5,063 bases of DNA, from assembly GCA_030592245.1 (NCBI GenBank), contig JAUVJV010000208.1, positions 1-5,063 on the forward strand, read 5' to 3'. Origin of the DNA: Candidatus Eiseniibacteriota bacterium. Lineage in GTDB: Bacteria; Arandabacterota; Arandabacteria; Arandabacterales; Arandabacteraceae. The notes beneath the pieces are model-generated. The model did not search any database. It was given only the letters and a program-made list of their open reading frames with translations, and was not told the origin of the DNA. Made by a program: the position numbers and the translations under genes. Of the stretch, positions 1-5,001 are shown piece after piece; positions within the stretch are counted from its first letter, which is position 1, and each line of letters begins with the position of its first letter.

Positions 1-186
1 ATGCGCTCACGCCGTGACAATGCCGCCGCGCAGGCGGCACTCGCCGAGCTGGGTAAGGCAGCCAGAGGCACCGATAACCTGATGCCGAAGATCGTGGAAT
101 GCTCGCGCCGCTACTGCACGCTCGGGGAGATGATCGGAGTCTTGAAGGCGGTATTCGGAGTATACAAAGAGCCCATAGTCTACTAG
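1..186 (+). CDS. Acyl-CoA mutase (methylmalonyl-CoA mutase family) catalytic subunit, C-terminal fragment
   Basis: This is the last 61 codons of the large subunit of a coenzyme B12-dependent acyl-CoA mutase; the rest lies upstream of the window. The residues match the family's C-terminal helical end: RRDNAAAQAAL, then ARGTDNLMPKIVE, then YCTLGEMIGVLKAVFGVYKEP. The ATG at position 1 is almost certainly an internal methionine, because in relatives this stretch follows about 500 residues of TIM-barrel domain. The protein ends right after the YKEP motif, with no B12-binding domain attached, so this is the split type whose cobalamin domain is the next gene (207-608). The family catalyses radical 1,2-rearrangement of acyl-CoA carbon skeletons: methylmalonyl-CoA/succinyl-CoA, isobutyryl-CoA/butyryl-CoA, or 2-hydroxyisobutyryl-CoA/3-hydroxybutyryl-CoA. 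The residues that discriminate substrate are not in this fragment, so the exact substrate is open. Confidence 0.88.
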   Translation: MRSRRDNAAAQAALAELGKAARGTDNLMPKIVECSRRYCTLGEMIGVLKAVFGVYKEPIVY

Positions 187-196
187 GAACCGTTCT

Positions 197-201
197 GGAG
201 G
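197..201 (+). promoter_or_regulatory. Shine-Dalgarno GGAGG that fixes the start of the B12-binding subunit
   Basis: GGAGG lies 5 bases upstream of the ATG at 207. The frame stays open back to an ATG at 99, but that start would overlap the mutase large subunit by almost 90 bases and has no such site. Another ATG at 203 is in a different frame and too close. The start at 207 also gives a protein whose N-terminus (MERKIRVLVAKPGLDGHDRG) aligns directly with the family. Confidence 0.85.
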
Positions 202-206
202 AATGC

Positions 207-608
207 ATGGAAAGAAAGATCCGGGTACTCGTTGCAAAGCCTGGCCTGGATGGACATGACAGGGGAGCCAAGGTAGTGGCCAGCGCTCTGAGAGATGCGG
301 GCATGGAAGTGGTTTATACCGGCCTTCACCAGACACCTGAGATGATCGTTGAGGCGGCCATCCAGGAGGACGTTGATGTCGTGGGCCTGAGCATACTCTC
401 CGGTGCGCACATGGTGCTTTTCCCGAAGATAATGAAGCTCTTGAAGGAGCAGGGAGCCGGTGACAAGCTGGTGGTCGGGGGAGGCATCATCCCTGAGAAT
501 GACATCCTGGAACTGAACAAGGCCGGAGTCACCAAGGTGTTCACACCGGGCACAACGACCACTGAGATAGTCGAATACATAAAGACGGAAATGGCCTCGC
601 GGGCGTGA
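207..608 (+). CDS. Acyl-CoA mutase cobalamin-binding (small) subunit
   Basis: This 133-residue protein is a stand-alone B12-binding domain of the methylmalonyl-CoA mutase family. It pairs with the catalytic subunit encoded just upstream to form the adenosylcobalamin-dependent mutase in the cytoplasm. The base-off/His-on signature is complete: D15-x-H17-x-x-G20 (His17 should be the lower axial cobalt ligand), S62-I-L64 and the glycine run G91-G93, followed by the typical VTKVFTPGTTTTEIVEYI end at about 108-125. The length is normal for separately encoded subunits such as those of split methylmalonyl-CoA mutases, IcmB or HcmB. It starts 20 bases after the large-subunit stop with a good ribosome binding site. 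The domain alone cannot tell which acyl-CoA is the substrate. No G-protein chaperone gene (MeaB/ArgK type) follows it, although one often neighbours such mutases. Confidence 0.95.
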   Translation: MERKIRVLVAKPGLDGHDRGAKVVASALRDAGMEVVYTGLHQTPEMIVEAAIQEDVDVVGLSILSGAHMVLFPKIMKLLKEQGAGDKLVVGGGIIPENDILELNKAGVTKVFTPGTTTTEIVEYIKTEMASRA

Positions 609-676
609 TGACCTTGCTTGTCCGGGGCCATGTCCGGATATACGTCGATCGCCGTGGAAACTGGTTCAGGAGGTAA
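608..676 (+). other. Possible 22-codon micro-ORF in the 71-base gap (unproven)
   Basis: The ATG at 608 overlaps the TGA of the B12-binding subunit (TGATG). It opens a frame beginning MTLLVRGHVRIYVDRR and ending at TAA 674-676, three bases before the dehydrogenase start at 680. The stop overlaps the last base of that gene's Shine-Dalgarno sequence. The start lacks a ribosome binding site of its own, so it would depend on ribosomes re-initiating after the upstream stop. The peptide is basic and resembles nothing I recognise. The same gap holds a 7-base direct repeat, TGTCCGG at 619-625 and 631-637. A chance open frame is the more likely explanation. Confidence 0.15.
668..674 (+). promoter_or_regulatory. 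Strong Shine-Dalgarno AGGAGGT for the acyl-CoA dehydrogenase
   Basis: AGGAGGT ends 5 bases before the ATG at 680. An out-of-frame ATG at 676 is only one base away from it and can be dismissed, so this site decides the start. Confidence 0.85.
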
Positions 677-679
677 TGG

Positions 680-1813
680 ATGCAGCTCAGCGATGAACAC
701 ATAATGATAAGAAAGATGGTGAGGGAATTCGCCGAGGCGGAGGTGAAGCTGGTTGCCCAGGAGATCGACGAGACTTGTGAATTTCCCTGGGAGACGGTGA
801 AGAAGATGGGCGAGCTCGGGCTCATGGGAATGCCTTTTCCTGAGGAGTTGGGTGGTGGCGGCGGCGATACCCTGGGCTACACCATAGGTGTCGAGGAGAT
901 CTCCAGAGTCTGTGCCTCGACGGGGATCACCATGGCGGCCCATACCTCACTCGGATGCTATCCTATCTTCGATTCCGGGACCGAGGACCAGAAGAAAAAG
1001 TACCTTCCTGATATCGCGAGCGGCAGGAAACTGGCCGCCTTCGGGCTCACCGAGCCCAATGCCGGCTCGGATGCCGGCGCCACCGAGACCACGGCGGTAA
1101 GGGACGGAGACCACTACGTCATAAACGGGACCAAGTGCTTCATAACCAATGCAAGTACCGCTGAGACTTTTGTCGTTACCACGATGACGGACAAGGAGAA
1201 GAGAACCAGGGGAATCTCGGCCTTTATCCTCGAGAAGGGAATGCCCGGGTTCAAGCCGGGCAAGAAGGAAAGCAAGCTGGGGGTACGCGGTTCGGATACG
1301 GGTGAACTCATCTTCGAGGACTGCAGGGTGCCGGCTGAGAATATGCTGGGGAAAGAGGGAGAGGGCTTCAAGGTTTTCCTGCGTACCCTCGACGGAGGGA
1401 GGATATCCATCGGCGCCATGGCGCTCGGTATCGCCCAGGGCGCGCTCGATGCGAGCGTCAAGTACTCCAAGGAGCGCAAGCAGTTCGGCAGGCCCATCTC
1501 GAAGTTCGGGGCCATCCAGAACATGCTTGCGGACATGGCGACCGAGGTAGAGGCTTCCAGGCTTCTCGTCTATGACGTATCGGTGGCCAAGGACAGGGGC
1601 GAGAGGATCATCAAGGAAGCCGCCATGGCCAAGCTCTTCGCGTCCGAGACAGCGATGAAAGCCACACGCATGGCCATCCAGATACATGGCGGGTATGGCT
1701 ACATGAGAGAATACGACGTCGAGAGGTTCTACCGTGACGCCAAGATCACGGTGATCGGTGAAGGGACCACCGAGATTCAGAAGCTGGTTATCGCAAGGGA
1801 ATTGCTCCGATAG
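680..1813 (+). CDS. Acyl-CoA dehydrogenase (short-chain/butyryl-CoA type)
   Basis: This 377-residue flavoprotein oxidises an acyl-CoA to the trans-2-enoyl-CoA and passes electrons to electron-transfer flavoprotein. The length is that of the short/medium-chain family. The N-terminal helical domain covers about 1-115. The first signature, GLTEPNAGSDAGA (122-134), leads into the FAD-contacting beta domain, with YVINGTKCFITNA at 146-158. The C-terminal helical domain carries RKQFGRPISKFGAIQ (266-280) and the second signature, QIHGGYGYMREYDVERFYRD (334-353). Glu361 in GEGTTEIQ is at the position of the catalytic base of short- and medium-chain enzymes. The residue before it is Gly rather than the common Tyr. 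The following genes supply later steps of C4 oxidation, so butyryl-CoA is the likely substrate, but acyl chain specificity cannot be proven by eye. No ETF genes lie in the window. Confidence 0.95.
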   Translation: MQLSDEHIMIRKMVREFAEAEVKLVAQEIDETCEFPWETVKKMGELGLMGMPFPEELGGGGGDTLGYTIGVEEISRVCASTGITMAAHTSLGCYPIFDSGTEDQKKKYLPDIASGRKLAAFGLTEPNAGSDAGATETTAVRDGDHYVINGTKCFITNASTAETFVVTTMTDKEKRTRGISAFILEKGMPGFKPGKKESKLGVRGSDTGELIFEDCRVPAENMLGKEGEGFKVFLRTLDGGRISIGAMALGIAQGALDASVKYSKERKQFGRPISKFGAIQNMLADMATEVEASRLLVYDVSVAKDRGERIIKEAAMAKLFASETAMKATRMAIQIHGGYGYMREYDVERFYRDAKITVIGEGTTEIQKLVIARELLR

Positions 1814-1825
1814 AGAGGTGACCCC

Positions 1826-2842
1826 ATGACAGGTTTTGACAGGGTAAAAGCTGCCTTCAAGCGACAACGTGCCGACAGGGTTCCGTTCTATCCCATCGTG
1901 AGCGGGATGGCGGGACAGCTGATCGGGATCGATGCAAAGACCTATTATACCGATCACGACAGGTTTGCGGATGCTCACATAGCCTTCTCAGAGGAGATCC
2001 ACCCCGACATAGTCGCGCTGATGGGCGATCTCTTCATGGAAGTGGACGCCATGGGTGCCGAGGTTGAGTTCCCGGAGGACGATGTTCCCAGGTTGCGGTC
2101 TTATCTCCTGGAAAACAAGGGAAAGCTGAGCTCGCTCGAGGTACCCGATCCCCATAAGTCCGGGAGGATGCCCGCATACCTGGGGGCCTGCCGGAAGGTG
2201 AGCAGCACCGTTAAGGAAAGCCCGGTCGGAGGCGTGATCTGCGGTCCCTGGACCCTGGCCACCGATCTCAGGGGAATCGAGAACCTGATAGTGGATACCG
2301 CGACCGATCCTGACTATGTCCATGAAGTAATGAAGTTCACGACGGAAACGGCCAAGAGGTTTGCAGTCGCCGTGAAGGAGGCCGGAGCGGGCTTGAGTCT
2401 AAGCGAGGCTCCGGCTTCGATAAGCCTGATTTCACCAAAGATCTTTAAGGAGTTCGTCTTACCATATGAGAAGGAGGTGATCTCATATCTGAAGGAGAAG
2501 AGGACCAGTGTTACCGTGCACGTCTGCGGTTTCATTGAGCCCATCATGGAGGATCTTGCCTCGATGGGTGCGGTCGCGATCAGCATGGATGAGCCGTCAT
2601 CGCTCCAGAAGATGTTCGAGGTGTCCCGGGGCAGGGTTGTCATAATAGGTAATGTATCGACCAATGTGTTCTTGAATGGTACACGAGATGATATCGAAAA
2701 CGAGGTCAGGCGGTGCCTGGCCGTTGGGAAAGAGAGGGAAGGCTATATTCTCTCGAGTGGATGCGAGCTGTCTCTGCGAGCAGATATCGAGAGAGTGAAG
2801 TGGTTCTGTGAATCTGCCTCCGCTCTCGGCAAGTATGAATAG
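1826..2842 (+). CDS. Uroporphyrinogen decarboxylase-like protein, MtaA/CmuA methyltransferase type
   Basis: This 338-residue protein has the UroD/MtaA TIM-barrel fold pattern. It opens with MTGFDRVKAAFKRQRADRVP (1-20) and has FPEDDVP at 82-88 and CGPWTLATDL at 139-148. It lacks the RQAGR substrate-binding motif near the N-terminus of true uroporphyrinogen decarboxylase, having YPIVSGMAGQ instead, so haem synthesis is unlikely. It does keep the zinc-binding pattern of corrinoid methyltransferases: H232-x-C234-G, then C313 in SSGCELS. In MtaA, MtbA and CmuA such a zinc activates a thiol or carries out methyl transfer with a methyl-corrinoid protein. No methyl-accepting corrinoid protein gene is seen here; the only corrinoid protein in the window is the mutase subunit at 207-608. 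GAGGTGA at 1815-1821 lies 4 bases before the ATG, and the gene starts 12 bases after the dehydrogenase stop. The family call is firm; the reaction and partner are unknown. Confidence 0.88.
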   Translation: MTGFDRVKAAFKRQRADRVPFYPIVSGMAGQLIGIDAKTYYTDHDRFADAHIAFSEEIHPDIVALMGDLFMEVDAMGAEVEFPEDDVPRLRSYLLENKGKLSSLEVPDPHKSGRMPAYLGACRKVSSTVKESPVGGVICGPWTLATDLRGIENLIVDTATDPDYVHEVMKFTTETAKRFAVAVKEAGAGLSLSEAPASISLISPKIFKEFVLPYEKEVISYLKEKRTSVTVHVCGFIEPIMEDLASMGAVAISMDEPSSLQKMFEVSRGRVVIIGNVSTNVFLNGTRDDIENEVRRCLAVGKEREGYILSSGCELSLRADIERVKWFCESASALGKYE

Positions 2843-2863
2843 AGTGAAAGGAGAACCAGGAAG

Positions 2864-4054
2864 ATGGCAGACCCCAAAGACATAGTCATAGTAAGCGGTG
2901 CGCGAACTGCTACCGGTGCTTTCCTTGGCTCACTGGCGAGTCTCCCGGCTCCCGAGCTGGGTGCGGTAGCGGTACGGGAGGCGGTGTCGAGGGCGGGTAT
3001 CAAGCCCGAGGATGTTGATGAAGTTATCATGGGTAACGTAGTCGGTGCCGGCATGGGCCAGGCCCCGGCACGCCAGGCTGCACTCAAGGCCGGGATTCCG
3101 GATACCGTGGGCTGCACCACCATCAACAAGGTGTGCGGCTCGGGACTCAAGGCCGTCATCTTTGCCGCTCAGGCCATCAAGGCCGGGGACTATGGTTGCA
3201 TAGTGGCGGGTGGCATGGAGAGCATGAGCCAGTGCCCGTATCTATTGCCCAAGGCCAGAACGGGATACCGGATGGGCAACGGCAAGCTGGTGGACTCGAT
3301 GGTGCACGACGGCCTGTGGTGCGCCTTCAATGACTTCCACATGGGAAACACCGGCGAGATAATCGCAGAGAAATACAATATATCGCGTCAGGAACAGGAT
3401 GAATACGCCTACAACAGTCACCGGAAAGCTGTCGCCGCCATCAAGGACGGCAAGTTCAAAGATGAGATCGTGCCCGTGATGGTTCCCCAGCGCAAGAAGG
3501 ACCCCATAAAGTTCGAGGTGGATGAGGGGCCGCGTGAGGGGACGACTGTGGAGAAGCTCGGTAAGCTCAGGCCGGCGTTCAAGAAGGATGGCACTGTGAC
3601 CGCAGGAAACGCCCCCACCGTCAATGATGGCGCATCCGCCCTGGTCGAGATGTCGCGGGAGAGAGCCGAGAAGCTGGGTGCCAAGCCCATGGCCAGAGTC
3701 ACGGGCTATGCCACCGGCGGGACCGATCCTAAGTGGCTCATGCTTGCGCCGGTCGAGGCGATCAAGAACCTGCTCAAGGTGACGGACTACAAGATCGAGG
3801 ACTTCGAGCTGGTCGAGCTCAATGAAGCTTTCGCGGCCCAGGCAATAGTGGATATCAAGGAACTGGGCCTGAACCCCGACATAGTGAATATCTACGGCAG
3901 CGGGGTGGCGCTCGGCCATGCCATAGGCTCGACGGGATCCAGGATCCTCATAACCCTGATGTATGCCCTGAAGGACAGGGGCTTCAAGACCGGTCTGGCT
4001 GCCCTCTGTCTGGGCGGCGGCAATGCCGTGGCGCTTTCCATCGAGATGGAATAG
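2864..4054 (+). CDS. Acetyl-CoA acetyltransferase (thiolase II family)
   Basis: This 396-residue thiolase interconverts acetoacetyl-CoA plus CoA and two acetyl-CoA in the cytoplasm. All catalytic residues are visible, offset by 2-4 from the classical Zoogloea enzyme: nucleophile C91 (INKVCGSGLKA), H159-M160 in FHMGNTGE, N320 in NEAF, H352 in ALGHAIG, and C382 in CLGGG. The N-terminal half carries the nucleophile and the loop; the C-terminal half starts at about 272. Two normally rigid positions differ: GHPxG is GHAIG (A353), and the closing GGGxG is GGGNA (A388). The chemistry should be intact, but these mark a divergent subfamily. AAAGGAG at 2847-2853 sits 10 bases before the ATG, a slightly long spacing; no better start is near, and the product begins in register with the family. 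The neighbours suggest a role in cleaving acetoacetyl-CoA from butyryl-CoA oxidation, or the reverse in synthesis. Confidence 0.93.
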   Translation: MADPKDIVIVSGARTATGAFLGSLASLPAPELGAVAVREAVSRAGIKPEDVDEVIMGNVVGAGMGQAPARQAALKAGIPDTVGCTTINKVCGSGLKAVIFAAQAIKAGDYGCIVAGGMESMSQCPYLLPKARTGYRMGNGKLVDSMVHDGLWCAFNDFHMGNTGEIIAEKYNISRQEQDEYAYNSHRKAVAAIKDGKFKDEIVPVMVPQRKKDPIKFEVDEGPREGTTVEKLGKLRPAFKKDGTVTAGNAPTVNDGASALVEMSRERAEKLGAKPMARVTGYATGGTDPKWLMLAPVEAIKNLLKVTDYKIEDFELVELNEAFAAQAIVDIKELGLNPDIVNIYGSGVALGHAIGSTGSRILITLMYALKDRGFKTGLAALCLGGGNAVALSIEME

Positions 4055-4059
4055 GAGGT
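4053..4059 (+). promoter_or_regulatory. Shine-Dalgarno AGGAGGT overlapping the thiolase stop codon
   Basis: The thiolase stop TAG (4052-4054) shares two bases with AGGAGGT, which lies 5 bases before the ATG at 4065. Ribosomes finishing the thiolase therefore terminate on the site that recruits the next initiation, an arrangement that favours translational coupling and matched protein amounts. The coupling itself is inference. Confidence 0.8.
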
Positions 4060-4064
4060 AGGAA

Positions 4065-4916
4065 ATGGAGGTAAAGAAGGTTGGTGTAATCGGTGCGGGG
4101 ACCATGGGTAACGGCATTGCTCATGTGTTTGCGGTGTCCGGCTATGACGTCGTGTTGATGGATATTGAGGAGAGCTTCGTGGACAAGGCCATTGCCAGGA
4201 TCACGAAGAACCTCGATCGCATGATCAAGAAGGAGAGGATCACCGAGGCCGATAAGGACGCTACACTCAAGAGGATCACCAAGACCACGAGTGTAAAGGA
4301 CCTCGCCGACTGCGATATAGTCGTTGAAGCGGCCACTGAGGATTACACCTTGAAGCAGAAGATCTTCAAGGATCTGAGCTCCATCTGTAAGGACGGAGCC
4401 GTCCTTGCTTCCAACACATCCTCGATCTCCATAACCGAGATTGCGGCCGGTACCAAGTGCCCTGAGAAGGTGGTCGGGATGCATTTCATGAACCCGGTGC
4501 CCATGATGAAGTTGGTGGAGATAGTGAAGGGTGTCCAGACCTCGGATGAGACTGTAGAGGCGGTCACCGCTTTGTCCGAGAAGCTCGGAAAGAACCCGGT
4601 CCTGGTAAACGACTACCCGGGCTTCGTGGCCAACCGGGTCTTGATGCCCATGATAAACGAGGCGTGCTGGACCTTGATGCAGGGTGTGGCCACCAGAGAT
4701 GCCATAGATACCGTGATGAAGCTCGGAATGGCCCATCCCATGGGACCCTTCCAGCTGGCCGATCTCATCGGCCTGGACGTGTGTCTTGCCATCATGGAAG
4801 TGCTCTACGAGGGCTTCAGCGATTCCAAGTACAGGCCCTGTCCGCTCTTGAGAAACATGGTCAAGGCCGGTTACCTGGGCCGGAAGACCAAGCGGGGGTT
4901 CTATACCTACGAGTGA
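4065..4916 (+). CDS. hbd: 3-hydroxybutyryl-CoA dehydrogenase (NAD-type)
   Basis: This 283-residue protein interconverts (S)-3-hydroxybutyryl-CoA and acetoacetyl-CoA. It has the normal length of stand-alone bacterial Hbd enzymes, with no fused crotonase. The Rossmann NAD-binding motif is G10-A-G-T-M-G15, and D33 at the end of the second strand (VVLMDIEE) favours NAD over NADP. VVEAATED (86-93) and SNTSSISIT (116-124) follow. Catalytic H140 lies in GMHFMNPVPMMKLVE, paired with E152; S119 and N190 match the other active-site residues of the family. The all-helical dimerisation domain covers about 185-283 and ends with the conserved GYLGRKTKRGFYTY. The gene begins 10 bases after the thiolase and is the last gene visible in the operon. 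It could work in oxidation (butyrate breakdown) or in reduction (butyrate or polyhydroxybutyrate synthesis); the acyl-CoA dehydrogenase nearby fits either. Confidence 0.95.
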   Translation: MEVKKVGVIGAGTMGNGIAHVFAVSGYDVVLMDIEESFVDKAIARITKNLDRMIKKERITEADKDATLKRITKTTSVKDLADCDIVVEAATEDYTLKQKIFKDLSSICKDGAVLASNTSSISITEIAAGTKCPEKVVGMHFMNPVPMMKLVEIVKGVQTSDETVEAVTALSEKLGKNPVLVNDYPGFVANRVLMPMINEACWTLMQGVATRDAIDTVMKLGMAHPMGPFQLADLIGLDVCLAIMEVLYEGFSDSKYRPCPLLRNMVKAGYLGRKTKRGFYTYE

Positions 4917-4918
4917 TA

Positions 4919-4944
4919 TTATAAAAGGAGCGTTATAAAAGGGG
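4919..4944 (+). repeat. Short direct repeat TTATAAAAGG(A/G)G
   Basis: TTATAAAAGGAG at 4919-4930 recurs as TTATAAAAGGGG at 4933-4944, with one mismatch and a two-base gap. It sits between the last stop codon and the hairpin and is much more AT-rich than the genes. Each copy looks like a ribosome binding site, but no start codon follows at a suitable distance. It may be the edge of an inserted repeat element. Confidence 0.5.
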
Positions 4945-4982
4945 ACAGCGCCCTCTGTCCCTGGGAAAAGGGCGCTGTCCCC
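4937..4982 (-). terminator. Candidate rho-independent terminator on the minus strand
   Basis: Read on the minus strand, the 14-bp GC-rich stem is followed immediately by TTTT and then ATAA (complement of 4940 down to 4933). This is a short but plausible U-tract. It would end transcripts from a convergent gene to the right of the window, keeping them out of hbd. No such gene is visible within the remaining 81 bases, so this rests on structure alone. Confidence 0.3.
4941..4982. repeat. Perfect 14-bp inverted repeat (hairpin)
   Basis: GGGGACAGCGCCCT (4941-4954) is exactly complementary to AGGGCGCTGTCCCC (4969-4982), with a 14-base loop. The stem is very GC-rich. Read on the plus strand it begins 25 bases after the hbd stop but is followed by GATGGTG rather than a run of T, so it is not a classical rho-independent terminator for this operon. 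It could still slow polymerase or protect the 3' end of the transcript. Its symmetry suggests a dispersed extragenic palindrome (REP-like). Confidence 0.8.
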
Positions 4983-5001
4983 GATGGTGTAGCCTTGTCC
5001 C
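4955..5001 (+). repeat. Three TGTCCC copies at an exact 20-base period
   Basis: CTGTCCC at 4955-4961, CTGTCCC at 4975-4981 and TTGTCCC at 4995-5001 begin exactly 20 bases apart. The first lies in the hairpin loop, the second in its right arm, the third outside. All three are complementary, or nearly so, to GGGACAG at 4942-4948 in the left arm, so the left arm could pair with any of them. Three copies of a 6-base word are too few to prove a designed array. Confidence 0.5.

Larger units (their letters stand above)
1..4916 (+). other. Probable operon: split B12 acyl-CoA mutase plus C4 beta-oxidation genes
   Basis: Six consecutive plus-strand genes are separated by 20, 71, 12, 21 and 10 bases, and each complete gene has a purine-rich Shine-Dalgarno sequence. 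No terminator-like hairpin lies between them, and I see no convincing promoter inside; the best candidate, in 609-679, is weak. The operon begins upstream of the window. Its products form a coherent route: mutase, acyl-CoA dehydrogenase, 3-hydroxyacyl-CoA dehydrogenase and thiolase. A methyltransferase-like protein is inserted between the dehydrogenase and the thiolase. Co-transcription is inferred from spacing and strand only. Confidence 0.8.

Noticed and set aside
99..206. Upstream extension of the B12 subunit to the ATG at 99
   Set aside because: It would overlap the mutase large subunit extensively, has no ribosome binding site, and the extra residues do not fit the family; the start at 207 has GGAGG at ideal spacing.
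614..642. Possible sigma-70-like promoter, TTGCTT with 17-base spacing to GATATA
   Set aside because: Only about three of six bases match in each box, which is expected by chance in a gap of this size; the operon context does not need it.
851..865. Run of five glycine codons (GGTGGTGGCGGCGGC) in the acyl-CoA dehydrogenase, suspected repeat expansion
   Set aside because: The glycine-rich loop after PEELGG is a normal feature of this family, so the run needs no special explanation.
947..1978. Long minus-strand open frame (343 codons) opposite the acyl-CoA dehydrogenase
   Set aside because: It lies opposite a gene with clear family motifs, shows no recognisable motif of its own, and is explained by the codon bias of the plus-strand gene.
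1826..2842. Annotation as a true uroporphyrinogen decarboxylase (hemE)
   Set aside because: The RQAGR-type substrate-binding motif near the N-terminus is missing, and the protein carries the His-x-Cys...Cys zinc site of methyltransferases.
3242..4117. Minus-strand open frame opposite the thiolase (291 codons)
   Set aside because: It is a shadow of the thiolase: the composition is rich in His, Leu and Gly as expected from antisense of GC-rich codons, and no domain is seen.
4922..4944. AAAAGGAG and AAAAGGGG as ribosome binding sites for a small downstream gene
   Set aside because: No ATG, GTG or TTG at proper spacing opens a meaningful frame, and the hairpin would block initiation.
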